Assembly (NCBI GenBank): GCA_030549775.1
Contig: CM060174.1
Location: 48,402,707-48,466,706, forward strand
Source: Tamarix chinensis
Lineage: Eukaryota > Streptophyta > Magnoliopsida > Caryophyllales > Tamaricaceae
Length of the DNA: 64,000 nucleotides
Reading direction: 5' to 3'
Shown: piece by piece, positions 1-10,507 of the stretch
Layout: each line of letters opens with the position of its first letter
How positions within the stretch are numbered: the first letter of the stretch is position 1
Notes under the pieces: generated by a model
Seen by the model: only the letters and a program-made list of their open reading frames with translations
The model's database searches: none
What the model was told of the DNA's origin: nothing
Position numbers and translations under genes: made by a program

Positions 1-3000
1 CATCCCCCATTCACAGCAAGGGAGACGAGGGTCCGGACTGTGCTCATCTTTGCCACTGGTGCAAAGGTCTCATCATAGTCGATGCCATATGTCTGACTGT
101 ACCCCTTTGCCACCAATCGTGCCTTGTAGCGGTCAATTTTCCCTTCTGGAGTCTGCTTCACTGTGAAGACCCATTTGCACCCAACCGCCTTCTTGCCTGC
201 TGGTAATGGTACTATCTCCCATGTCTTGTTCTTATCAAGGGCCCCAAGCTCTTCATGCATAGCTGTCTTCCACTTTGGATCTTCCTTAGCAACCTGCCAA
301 GACTTGGGTATAGAGACAATGTCCAATGATGTAATGAATGCTCTATGTACAGGTGATGTAATGTTAGAGTATGAGACAAACTGAGCAATATCATGTGGGA
401 AACCAAAACGGTCAGGAGGATGTCCCGCATTGCTGCGAGAGGTCCTCCTTAAAATCGTGGGGTCAGGAGAAGGCAGAGGAATCATATCACCTGTGTAATT
501 TGAGTCTGAGGTGGATGGTGTAGGTGTCTCAGGAGTCGGGGTAGGCCGGGACAAGGGACTTGCGGGCACAACTGGCACTACTGGCACCTCTATATCCATC
601 TGCCTCCTCCTCCTCGTATACACCCTTAACTCCCCCTGAGCTTGAGTCTCACCCCCTTCGGGTTCAATCTCCTCCTCCTCATCTTCCGGTTCCTCAACCG
701 ATTCCTCCACCACAACAGTACAGGATACATGTACCTGTCTCTCACCATCGCTACTACTGCTCTCCCCCTCTCGCCTCATACCTGAAGTATCGGGCGAGTC
801 GCCAAAGGGTGAGTTCACCTCCAGCGTGTAGTATGGCTCGAATTCTCTAAATGTCACATCCATACTCACAAATAACCTCTTCTCAACTGGGCTCCAGCAC
901 ACGTATCCTTTCTGGGTAGCAGAATATCCCACAAAAACACACTTTACCGCCCTGGGATCCAACTTTCCTACCGACGGTCTGTTATCCTTCACAAAGCATA
1001 CACACCCAAACACCTTTAATGGAAGGATCCCACCATTATCTCCTTTCAGTATCTCACAAGGGGACTTCCACTCCAACACTCTTGAGGGCATCCTGTTGAT
1101 CAATTGAGCGGCTGTCAAAACTGCCTGCCCCCATAAGTGCTTTGGAACATTCATTGAAATCATCATACTGCGGGCTACCTCTAGCAAGTGTCTATTCTTC
1201 CTCTCTGCTACTCCGTTCTGTGCTGGTGTGTATGGACATGTGGTTTGGTGTTGTATCCCTTGAGCCGACAAGTATTCCCCAAACGCCTTGTTGGTATACT
1301 TCGTCCCATTATCGGACCTCAATACCTTCACTACTGCCCCGTATTGAGTCTGAATGGCCTTGTGAAAATCTTTAAAGCAATTCAATACATCACTCTTGTT
1401 TCTCATCAAATACAACCAAGTAACACGAGAGAAACAATCAATAAAAGACACAAAATAACGATAACCATGCATAGAACTAACAGAACAAGGTCCCCAAACA
1501 TCAGAGTGTATTAAATCAAAAACACTAGAACTCCTATTCCCAGAACTAACATAAGAGCTTCTAGTAAGCTTGCCAAACTCACAAGCATCACACACCAGTT
1601 TCTGTTTATTTGCTTTTTCATACAAAGACGGATACAAACGACTCAACAAACTAAAAGAAGAATGTCCCATGCGCCTGTGATGTAGCAGTAGCACATCCTC
1701 CACACTCTGCCCAACTCCTCCTACTCCAACACTCTCCACCATGGATGTCAAGGCTGCGTCCATCCCCTCTCTATCCAGGTACCACAGTCCATTATGCCAC
1801 GTGCCAGTCCCAAGTCTCCGGCCACTCCCCTTCTCCAGGAAGATCACCTTGGGAATATCAAAAATAACAACACATTTTAGGTGGAGAATAATGGCACTAA
1901 TGGATAACAGATTCACTGGAAAAGAAGGAGCATGCAAAACATTGGACAAAGTCATAGAATCGGTACATCTCACAGTACCCTTACCAACCACAGGCTGTGC
2001 TGTACCATCGGCGGTTTGGATGCTTTCTGGCACCGCTAGATGACTATAAGACGAGAACTCACTAGCAGTTCCTGTCACATGTCGAGATGCACCAGAATCT
2101 ACTATCCATTCTGGTGATCTTGAGGTGGATATAGAGGCAAGAGCATGTGTATCGTGAGTACCTTTAGCTGAGTGAGCATAGGAAGCGAAGTTACCCCTGG
2201 ATGATGTGGATGTGGATGCGCCTTCACTCGCACCCTTCCTGTCTCCATCGACTGCCACTCTCTGCTTCCTCTTCAACATCTCCAGCAACTCGTGATCTTC
2301 ATCTGTAAAGACCACATCTGCCTCTCCCTCGTCATCTGCTACCATCAAATTTGCCCGGTAGCCTCCTCTTCCACCACCTCTGCGACCTCCACGCCCATGA
2401 CCACGACCTCCAGTCTGGCCACGACCACCCGAGTTCCTCTCCTTCGGAGGCTTAGTGCATGTCTGCTTCAAGTGGCCTACCTCGCCGCAGTTGTAGCACT
2501 CACGAGTTTCAACCCTGGCTCCTGTGTTTCTCAAGTTGGAGACAACCAAAGCAGACTTCACTCCCGGAGGTCCACCTGTCCCCGCCTGTAGCTTAATACG
2601 GCTCTCTTCCTGTATCATAGCTGATACTGCCTCCTCAAGTGAGGGAATCTTCGTCTGGGCTAACAACATCGCAGTCCTCTGCTCAAACGCTGGGGCCAAC
2701 CCCTGGAGAAATAACATAGTCCGCTCCTGAACCAATGCCTCTCTCTCTTTGCACTCAGGATCTTTGCAGCTTGCTCGAGGTGAGAAATGATCATGCTCTA
2801 ACCACAAGCGCTCCAGCTCTATGGAATACTCCTGCACCGTCCTATCTCCCTGGACTGCAGCATAGATTTCCCTCTTGATCTGGAACACCCTCAGATTATT
2901 CCCCACCCCATCATAAGTCCTCCTCAACTTCTCCCAGACATCCTTTACCTTCTCAATACCATCCACGGTGGCAGCAATAGATGGAACCATTGAGTTCAGA

Positions 3001-3317
3001 AGCCAGATGTACACCAACATGTGTGTAGACTTCCACTCATCTCTCCCTGTAGCACCCTCAATTGGCTCTACTCTGTCACCCGTCAGAAAACCCTCCAGAT
3101 TTCTTCCTGTCAGAATATACCTTACCCGACGTGACCAGCTCAAGTATGTGGCTGGCCCATCGAGTTTCAGATCAATAGGTGGAAGCTCCACCTTCACAGA
3201 CGGTGGCCTCGTGGCGTTTTCACCCATCGACATCCTCATAAATTGCATCAAGGTCGCAAGGTCTGCAGGACCTAACTTCTTCACGATCTCCTCCATCGGA
3301 TTCTTGCTAGCCTCCAT
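1..3317 (-). CDS. Ty1/copia gag-pol polyprotein, 5' part, uninterrupted and running off the left edge
   Basis: Translating the minus strand from the ATG at 3317 gives an open frame of about 1,105 codons to the window edge, with no stop or frameshift that I could find. Domains in order: UBN2-type Gag (residues about 40-250), zinc knuckle CYNCGEVGHLKQTC (about 274-287) followed by a Gly/Arg-rich stretch, aspartic protease WIVDSGASRHVTG (about 402-414), GAG-pre-integrase with an HHCC zinc site ending CDAC (about 575), integrase with DD35E residues at about 606, 668 and 704, the latter in NGVAERKNRH, an acidic Pro/Ser-rich linker, and the start of reverse transcriptase (KARLVAKGYSQTYGIDY, about 1063-1080). 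The catalytic FADD box, RNase H and the 3' LTR lie outside the window. It sits antisense in a kinase-gene intron. All visible catalytic residues are intact, unlike every other element here. The copia assignment is certain; activity is inference. Confidence 0.93.
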   Translation of the reverse strand, partial: MEASKNPMEEIVKKLGPADLATLMQFMRMSMGENATRPPSVKVELPPIDLKLDGPATYLSWSRRVRYILTGRNLEGFLTGDRVEPIEGATGRDEWKSTHMLVYIWLLNSMVPSIAATVDGIEKVKDVWEKLRRTYDGVGNNLRVFQIKREIYAAVQGDRTVQEYSIELERLWLEHDHFSPRASCKDPECKEREALVQERTMLFLQGLAPAFEQRTAMLLAQTKIPSLEEAVSAMIQEESRIKLQAGTGGPPGVKSALVVSNLRNTGARVETRECYNCGEVGHLKQTCTKPPKERNSGGRGQTGGRGHGRGGRRGGGRGGYRANLMVADDEGEADVVFTDEDHELLEMLKRKQRVAVDGDRKGASEGASTSTSSRGNFASYAHSAKGTHDTHALASISTSRSPEWIVDSGASRHVTGTASEFSSYSHLAVPESIQTADGTAQPVVGKGTVRCTDSMTLSNVLHAPSFPVNLLSISAIILHLKCVVIFDIPKVIFLEKGSGRRLGTGTWHNGLWYLDREGMDAALTSMVESVGVGGVGQSVEDVLLLHHRRMGHSSFSLLSRLYPSLYEKANKQKLVCDACEFGKLTRSSYVSSGNRSSSVFDLIHSDVWGPCSVSSMHGYRYFVSFIDCFSRVTWLYLMRNKSDVLNCFKDFHKAIQTQYGAVVKVLRSDNGTKYTNKAFGEYLSAQGIQHQTTCPYTPAQNGVAERKNRHLLEVARSMMISMNVPKHLWGQAVLTAAQLINRMPSRVLEWKSPCEILKGDNGGILPLKVFGCVCFVKDNRPSVGKLDPRAVKCVFVGYSATQKGYVCWSPVEKRLFVSMDVTFREFEPYYTLEVNSPFGDSPDTSGMRREGESSSSDGERQVHVSCTVVVEESVEEPEDEEEEIEPEGGETQAQGELRVYTRRRRQMDIEVPVVPVVPASPLSRPTPTPETPTPSTSDSNYTGDMIPLPSPDPTILRRTSRSNAGHPPDRFGFPHDIAQFVSYSNITSPVHRAFITSLDIVSIPKSWQVAKEDPKWKTAMHEELGALDKNKTWEIVPLPAGKKAVGCKWVFTVKQTPEGKIDRYKARLVAKGYSQTYGIDYDETFAPVAKMSTVRTLVSLAVNGG

Positions 3318-3377
3318 TAATCCGATGCGTATTCAAGTGCGAGAGGGAGAGAAAGGAAAAACTCGCTGGCTGGCGGC

Positions 3378-3529
3378 GCTACAGTAGCAGCGCTACAGTG
3401 GCGGCGCTACAGTAGCATCGCTACAGTGCGCGCTACAGTACCGGTGCTACAGTACCCTTTTTTTTGTGGCTAACCCTAGATTCTGTAGTGGCTCTGCTAC
3501 AGTGGCGGCGCTACAGTGCGCGCTACAGT
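3378..3529. repeat. GCTACAGT leader repeats of the copia element
   Basis: The untranslated leader between PBS and Gag ATG carries nine GCTACAGT copies, starting at 3378, 3392, 3407, 3420, 3432, 3446, 3496, 3510 and 3522. They are 12-15 bp apart, except for one gap holding an A/T-rich spacer. Several extend to the near-palindrome GCTACAGTAGC. The stretch from GTGCGCGC to CCGGTGCT occurs twice, the second copy abutting the PBS, so part of the array arose by segmental duplication. This GC-rich tract would be near the 5' end of the genomic RNA and could form hairpins. Function unknown. Confidence 0.85.
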
Positions 3530-3535
3530 ACCGGT

Positions 3536-3547
3536 GCTCTGATACCA
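3536..3547 (-). other. Primer binding site (initiator tRNA-Met type)
   Basis: On the minus strand this reads TGGTATCAGAGC, complementary to the 3' end of plant initiator tRNA-Met and the usual copia PBS. It lies 3 nt from the inner end of the short LTR at 3551, as expected for priming minus-strand cDNA synthesis. Confidence 0.9.
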
Positions 3548-3550
3548 AGT

Positions 3551-3677
3551 TGATTTTCACTGAGCAAAAAGTTTTTTTTATTGATTAATAAGTTGGCCTT
3601 TATATAGCCTTACACATAATAAACCCTAGATATTCCTAATTACCAATATAACCCTTTATTTCTTATAATTCTCAACA
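3551..3677 (-). repeat. Short (127 bp) copia LTR
   Basis: In the sense (minus) orientation it starts TGTTGAGAATT and ends GAAAATCA, with PBS just downstream. It contains a TATA-like CTATATAAAGG and an AATAAA polyadenylation signal nearer the 3' end, so it has the expected LTR control elements in a very compact form. The upstream boundary rests on the TG terminus and the adjacent polypurine tract. The second LTR is outside the window, so no target-site duplication can be checked. Confidence 0.75.
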
Positions 3678-3745
3678 CTCCCCCTCAAGATGGGCAAAAG
3701 ATATCCACTAAGCCCATCTTGTCACACAACCTAGATAAATTTACT
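3678..3745 (-). pseudogene. 3' end of a copia pol frame plus polypurine tract
   Basis: The minus strand reads CDKMGLVDIFCPS then a TGA stop (3685-3687), resembling the usual end of plant copia pol (KLGMVDIYSPA-stop). A G-rich polypurine tract (complement of 3678-3689) follows and abuts the LTR start TGTTGAG. This is the 3' junction of a copia element, on the outer side of what is also the 5' LTR of the intact element. It could be the displaced 3' end of the decayed element to the right, or the end of a second copy of the intact family sharing this LTR. Confidence 0.7.
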
Positions 3746-4170
3746 GAACTAAAATGGGTTGAGTATGATCTTTGGTACCTCCTTGGATCATATACTAACA
3801 AGAACCACCTAAGGTTTCAACACTTAAGAAAAATCTTGTGAGATTTTAGGATTCAAACTTCAAACTCATGCACTAGAGTTGAAGGTGTTTGATTTCTACT
3901 GAGAGAAATAAGATAGCCAAATTCTCAGTTTTCTTATTCAGTTATCCCCCATTGATAACCACCTTCCTAACTTGACCCAATTTATATTGGCATATGCATC
4001 AAATTGGTATCAGAGTCTAGGTTGATTCTACTTGGGTCTTATCCTCATCTTTTACTTCCCTTTAATCCCACCCTTTGTCTAAAACCAAAGCTTATATTCA
4101 ACCCATTTTCTTCACCCTTTTTTTTTTTTTCTGTTTTCTTATATAGTTATCTCCCATTGATAACCACCTT
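3746..4170. repeat. Rearranged LTR fragments inside the copia 3' region
   Basis: No coding similarity. A 25-bp segment (3941-3965) recurs at 4146-4170 with one mismatch. At 4005-4015 the plus strand reads TGGTATCAGAG preceded by CATATGCATCAAA, closely matching the LTR end and PBS junction of the gypsy element at 42823-42850, here in sense on the plus strand. In contrast 3780-3915 resembles part of the same gypsy LTR (near 42970-43090) in the antisense orientation. A T-run lies near 4120. It looks like a rearranged LTR/TRIM-like fragment interrupting the copia RNase H to 3'-end region. Confidence 0.5.
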
Positions 4171-7100
4171 TAGTTAGAAGTCTTTTAACTTATAGCACCT
4201 CACAAAAACCATGAGCAATGGCACGAAATTATGCTTTTGCATTACTATTTGCTACAACGTTATGTTTTTTTCTTCTCTAAGTGACCAAATTTCCTCCTAC
4301 AAAAGTGCAGTACCCCAAAGTAGACTTTCTTTCATTTATATCACCTGCCTAGTTTGTATCTGTGTAGGCTTCAATTTGAGCATGTCCCCCATTTTTGAAC
4401 AAGTGTCCTTTTGTTGGAGTTCCTTTAAGATATCTTAAAATTCTAAACATAGCTTCAAAATGAGTAGGTCTAGGTGAATGCATAAACTGACTTACAATAC
4501 TCACCACAAAGGCTATATCAGGTCTTGTGTGTGAAAGATAAATTAATCTCCCAACTAGTCTCTGATAGTGTTCTCAATCCACCACCTCATTAGCTGTTGC
4601 TACTTTTAGTTTAACATTTGGGTTTATTGGAGTTTCTGCAGCTTTAGAGCATATCATCCCCATCTCTTTGAGTAAATCAAGAATGTATTTACATTGGTTG
4701 ATGAAGATTCCCTCCTTTGATCTTGCAAATTCCATCCTTAGGAAATATTTAAGCTTCCCAAGGTCCTTTAGTTTAAATTCGACCTCCAACTTGTCTTTCA
4801 GCATATGGATTTCAGACAGGTCATCTCCAGTCATGATAATGTCATCTACTTATACTATCAAGATAGCTATTTTTCCTTCAATGGAATACTTAAAGAACAA
4901 AGTGTGGTCCATTTGACTTTATGAGAAGTTGTGTTTCCCTACTACATTTCCAAACCTCTCAAACCAAGCTCTCGGTGATTGCTTTAGCCCATATAGGGAT
5001 TTTCTCAACCTACAAATCATGCCTCTTGCAAGAATTTCTTCAAATCTAGGTTGCAGGTCCATGTAAAACTCTTCATGTAAATCTCTATTTACGAAGGCAT
5101 ATTTTATATCAAATTGATGAAGTGGCTAGTTGTAATTAACTTCGAGAGAAAGAAGAATTCTGATAGAGTTCATCTTAGCTATAGGGGCAAAAATCTCTTG
5201 GTAGTCTATACCATGAGATTGAGTAAATCTTTTTGCTACAAGTCTCGCTTTGTATCTCTCCCCACTTCCATCAGCTTTGCACTTCACTGTGAAAACCCAT
5301 TTACATCCAATAGTCTTCTTGTTTTGGGGTAAATTGGTAATGCTCCAGGTGTTATTTTTCTTAAGAACATTTATCTCTTCTATCACAGCTATCCTCCAAT
5401 TTGGATCATCTAATGCTTTATGTACATTTCTTGACACAAATAGATTAGTGATCATAGGCACAAAAGCTCTATGAGTATGAGATAATTTTTTATAGGACTA
5501 GTAGTTTGCAATGGGGTGTTTTGTGGATGTTCGGGTACCTTTTCTTAATGCAATTGGAAGGTCAAGATCAGAATTGGACAAATTAGTTATATCAGTAGTA
5601 AAGGAAGTATTACTCTGAGTTGTAGAACCTTCACTCGGTAAATTGGATTGAACCTCTACTTGAGTAATAACTGGAACATTAGTACATTTGCGAAACTTCT
5701 TCCTGGTATAAACCTGAGGCTCAGGGTTATGATCTGTGACTTCTCCCCCTATATCTGATATAATATCTATAAATATCATATTGAGGGTACTATCACTAGG
5801 TTCCATTTTTTCAGATAATGTTTCAATAAGAGGTTCTTGAAGAAAAGGTAAAATAGGTAAAGTTTCCCAAAAATTATCTTACTTACCAGTGTTCTTCCCC
5901 TGAAGAGAATTTTTATGAAAAAATGGATTGGTTCTCAACATAATGAACATCCATGCTCTCAAAAAATTTCTTTCTAACTGGGTTAAAGCATTTGTACCCT
6001 TTTTTATTAGACACATAATCAAGGAAAATACATTTTTGCAGCTTTTGGATCCAACTTTGATCTAAAAACATTTGATATATACATATAGCACACACAAACA
6101 AAAACCCTTAAAGGGAGATCTGTAGTTATTCGAGATGTTGGAAAATAATCTATTTGAACCTATAAAGGTGTTTCATAATTCAACACTCGAGATGGCATTT
6201 TGTTTATTAGATAACAAGTAGTGAGGAGAGCATTTGCCCAAAAATATTTGGGAACGTTCATAGAGAGCATAATAGCTCTAGTTACTTCAAGAATGTGCCT
6301 GTTTTTTCTTTTTGTAATTCCATTTTGTTGAGGTGTGTCTCCACAAGTTGATTGATGAATAATTGCTTTTTGGGTCAAGAAAGCTCCTAAATGTTTATTA
6401 AAGTACTCAGTCCCATTATCAGATCGTAGAATACCAATCTTAGTTTGAAACTGATTTTTAATCATAAGGAAAAAATCATTAAATCTCTGTTCAAGTTCGG
6501 ATTTTCTTTCCAACAAGCTCTGGTGTGATCATCAATGAAAGTGAGACCATTTTTTCTAAAGAGAGTATTAACCTTAGATGGACCCAAATATCACTATGGC
6601 ATAGATAAAATGGTTTAGAACTAGAATAGGGTTTTATCGGAAAAGAAAACGATGATCTTTAGCTAAATGACAAGCCTCACAATGGATATTTGAATAATTA
6701 GTTCCTTTAAACGACTTAGAGAACAAGTGCTTGAGATAGGGAAAACTAGGATGTCCTAACCTTCTATGCCATAGCATAATTTGATCATAGACGGAGCTAG
6801 AACTAGTAATACTTAACCCTTGAACCTTTTGATAACTGAAAATAGTTTCAGCAAAGTAGTAGAGTCCATTCATCTCTCTAGCAGTTCCTATCGTCTTTCC
6901 CGAGCTCAGGTCCTGTAAAACACAAATGGAAGGAAGTAGAAATAATTTGCTTTTGGAGAGAAGATTGCAGGCAAGTTTTGGAACATGTAGATTAGAATGT
7001 AAGGTAATGGTTTATGAAATTTTAATGTTTCCTTTTCCAGCAATCGATGAAAAACTGCCATTGGCTATTCTAACTTTTTTAATACCAAAACACGGACAGT

Positions 7101-8171
7101 AGGAACTAAAGGAAAAAGGGCAGCTTGTCATATGATTAGAAGCCCCCAAATCTATGATCCAGGGATTAGATTTTCCTAGAGCCGAGAGTGATGGAGTATC
7201 ACTACCTGTTTGTGTCACAGATCCGACAGAAGTATTAGGTGAAGAATAGGATTTTAGTAGTTTAAGAAGTTGATCTACTTGCTCTTTACTTAGAGTAGAC
7301 GACTCAGCCTCATTGGCCTACCATGTAACTTGTAATAAGTTTCTCTGGTGTGATGAGGTTTCCCACAATAATCACAACGCAGATTATTTTTGTCAATTCG
7401 TTGATTCTGTGTGAATTTCCGACCGACTTGAGCCTTAGGGATAGCTAGGGCTGATCCTTCTATAGATTGGATTGTTCCAGCAACCTTCTTTCCAAGCATC
7501 ACTCTTCTTCGACTCTCTTCTCTACGAACTAATGTAAATACCATACTTATTGGAGGCAAAGGATTTCTTCCAATAATTCGGCCTCGGACCTCATCAAATT
7601 CAATGTTTAAGCCTGCAAGACACTTAAAGACTTGGTTTTCATCCACCATCTTTTTGTAATGCCTGCAGTCCTCGGGTGGCTTCCAATCATAATCATTGAA
7701 CACATCCAGATCTTGCCAAATTCTTTCTAGAGAATTAAAATATTTAGTCACAGAATTCTCACCTTGGTGAATATCTCCAAATTGAAGAGTTAATTCATAA
7801 ATTCGAGATTGATTCCCTAAGTCAGAGTACATTAGTGAGACATTGTCTCATAATTCTTTTGCCGTAGAATGACAGAGATAGTTAGAGCCTATCTCTTCAG
7901 CCATAAAATTAACCAACCATGTCATTACGATGGAATTTTCAGCATCCCAACTAGAATAGGATGGATCCTTCATGTTAGGCTGTTTAGTATCTCCTGTGAT
8001 ATAGCTAATTTTTCCTCTTCTTCTAAGATACATATGAACAAATTGAGACCGCCGGAGAAAATTGTCACCATTCAATCTGATTGTTATGATCTGAATAGGG
8101 TGATTTTCTAGTATATTTCAAGTTGTAAGGTAAGGTTCATTCTTAGAGGATTGAGATGTAACTTCAGGCAT
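4171..8171 (-). pseudogene. Degenerate Ty1/copia polyprotein (second element)
   Basis: Read on the minus strand from an ATG at 8171 with several stops and frame breaks. Order: Gag (7290-8171; GDNFLRRSQFVHMYLRRRGK, then CDYCGKPHHTRETYYKLHG), protease (7012-7218; WIIDLGASNHMT), HHCC pre-integrase (6634-6873; WHRRLGHPS...CEACHLAKDH), integrase core (6160-6516; ILRSDNGTEY), linker (5498-6101), RT (4574-5461; YKARLVAKRFTQSHGIDYQ and KLKYFLRMEFA) and RNase H (4171-4570; HTRPDIAF, GYCTFVGGNLVT). Inactivating changes: protease DSG is DLG; the zinc-knuckle Cys is Tyr; integrase ERKN is TKRKN, losing the catalytic Glu; Trp codons are stops in RNase H. It lies antisense to the kinase gene. The 3' end is interrupted by other sequence. 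Confidence 0.9.
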
Positions 8172-8205
8172 TTTTTTTTTTGGGATGAAGATAGAGGTGA
8201 ACCAG

Positions 8206-8217
8206 GCTCTTATACCA
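8206..8217 (-). other. Primer binding site of the second copia element
   Basis: The minus strand reads TGGTATAAGAGC, one mismatch from the consensus TGGTATCAGAGC. It lies 35 nt upstream (in sense) of the Gag start at 8171 and next to the 5' LTR. Confidence 0.8.
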
Positions 8218-8219
8218 TA

Positions 8220-8490
8220 AAAACAGAGAGTTAAAGAATCGAGACTCTCATTTTTTTATTCACCTTCGATATTTTTCTGTACATCAAGATATACATATAT
8301 ATGGTCTCATAGATAGACGAGACCGCCTAAATTATATTCAGAGAAAAGATACTAACTGATTCCTAAAAATCAGGATTTAATATTCCAATTAATAAAGTGG
8401 ACTAAGTCTCACGATATTGCCCTCATCTCTCTATAATAACTCAAAGTCAAATATTATAATTAAAGTACACTGGTAGAAAATCTTTCAACA
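8220..8490 (-). repeat. 5' LTR of the second copia element
   Basis: In sense orientation it starts TGTTGAAAGATTTTC at 8490 and runs to the PBS. It contains TATA-like runs (ATATATATGTATATC) and a GAATAAA polyadenylation-like signal near its 3' end. It does not match the 127-bp LTR at 3551, so the two copia elements belong to different families. No second copy was found near 3.7-4.2 kb. The inner boundary is approximate. Confidence 0.65.
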
Positions 8491-10411
8491 CTTCCATTCT
8501 TCCTTTTTCCTTTAGTCCTGTGTTCTCTTAAATGCAGTCTTTTTTGTTAAACTTCTAATATAGTTGTGCATTGTCTGAGTTTCTATGCATCTTGCCTTTA
8601 TTATGGAGAGAAATTTCTGGAATATATTTTCATGGACAAACTGCATATATGATAATAACATTGGCATGCCTTCTTCTGACATGTTTAATTACTGTGTCAA
8701 AGTGCGTTATACCCAAATAATTGCATTGCGCATGTTAAAATGTCTTACTGATTTATGTTTTCTCTTCATCTTTATATTGTCTAGTCTAATATTTTACATT
8801 AAATGTGATCAATCCGAACTCTCAAAAGCATTAGAGCATAAAGCCGTGAAAAGTTTATTGCAAAATAACATAATGGAAGCATGCATTCAAGGAATTTTCT
8901 ATATCATCTTAAAGGTGCCATAGGAAAAAAGGACTAGTAAACATATTATGTATGGTTCACCCAATGGTAAGCAAGCTAATTATTTGTATATGTATTGCTA
9001 AAACTAATACTATTAATCTACTTCTCGCCCATATATTAATTCTTCACGTGAGATATTTTACTAGCTCATCATCTCATTCTTGTATCTCTAAAAATGTGTT
9101 GATTTCTTCCTCATTTATTTTATCTAACAAGCCTGTCTCCATTTATGTTGACTATGATGGAACTTGAAGCTCCTTTGCGTGCCTTGTATGGTTTTATTCT
9201 TGTGTTCTTTTCCCAAGGTTCTCAAGTCCCTGACATTGTTCTTCTATGATCATTTGCTTCTTCATCCTCTTTCTTTTTTTCCCCCCTTCTTTTTTTTACC
9301 TAGTATTAGTTGATCAGTTCGAAAGCAATTCCTCTTTGTGTGTATGCTAATGAAAGGGAGATAACATACACCCAAATCCCCTTATCCTTAAACCCTACCA
9401 TTTAGGGATTCAAACTAGGCTCTTCTTCCTTCTAAAGACCATGTGAGAGTGAAAATATGGAAAAATGCATTAATTCCTTTTGTGTGATTACTAATAGGGA
9501 AAAGGCCTACAAATGTAGGGTTAGATATAGAGTGCAAGCTTGGAGGGCCTTGTGCCTATCATGTCTAATCTATGATGTGGGTGCGGCCCACAACAAGAGT
9601 CAGTTAATAAATTTGCAGTCACTTTCATCGTATTGGAGCGTTGCAAACGATAAATTACATGTCGTGATTGTCGTAATGTAAATTTTTATTTTTATTACAC
9701 TATATGCTCTAATTATTATTATTTAGTCGATTAAATATAAGTATTCAATCAACTAGTGTTTCATATTATATTATAAATATTTATAAGAGTTATTATATCT
9801 TAAATTGTTCTAATGACCTTAAATTTGCCTTGCAATGAGAAAAGACATGTTATTTAGTAGTATATGTAAATGTAATAAATAACAATACTTAATTATAATT
9901 TAATAGTAACTTGGTTCAATATATATATATATATAGACACATATATAGTAAATGAATTAGTAGAAATTTAGAAATTTTGGTGATATTTTTTTTGGTAACA
10001 TTTGCTGATTTGTTAGTGATATTTTCTAATTTACTGCTGATTTATTAGCTAATAAAGTGTGAAATTATAAAATCGTAGCATATCGGTAATATCATATCAT
10101 GGCTGATCCCGAATTAGCTAAGTAGTGGCTACCACACTATAGTAGCACTGCTATTTAATTGTATGACCGGGGCTTCAGCATGTATTTGGTGCACATTTGG
10201 CAGCATTGCATAAAATAAAACTCTAAATGTCTAGATATTCGAAATTCGACCTATTTATTAAATTCCTATTATGATAACAAGAGTCCAACACAAGCCCGGT
10301 TAAGGATAAACCCAACTCCTTATGTCGTGTAAGAAAATTATGTCCTCTATTTATCAGTTTTCCTGCTAAACTAGTTCCAAAACTTCTCAAATAGTTAATA
10401 TTTTCATGCAG
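8491..10411. other. Intron sequence with no recognised gene
   Basis: AT-rich DNA up to the acceptor AG at 10410-10411. I looked for the expected preceding kinase exon (HRDLKxxNLL catalytic loop) and did not find it. Apart from a short TA run near 9919-9935 I see nothing structured. Confidence 0.6.
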
Positions 10412-10507
10412 GTTATCAAGGTTGCTGATTTTGGAGTTGCTAGAATTAACACCCACTCTGGAGTGATGACTGCAGAGACAGGAACCTATCGTTGGATGGC
10501 ACCTGAG
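10412..10507 (+). CDS. Kinase exon: DFG motif to APE motif
   Basis: Thirty-two codons, [11 protein letters not shown] through GTYRWMAPE. The acceptor is TTTTCATGCAG and the donor is GTATTC. This exon alone carries the whole activation loop. It is separated from the next exon by an 8,505-bp intron. Confidence 0.93.

Noticed and set aside
2968..3387. Plus-strand open frame of 139 aa, and other plus-strand frames between 163 and 3387
   Set aside because: They are antisense shadows of the intact copia gag-pol frame on the minus strand.
8491..10411. Search for the preceding kinase exon (HRDLK catalytic loop)
   Set aside because: No frame with this motif was found on the plus strand. The 5' exons must be left of the window.
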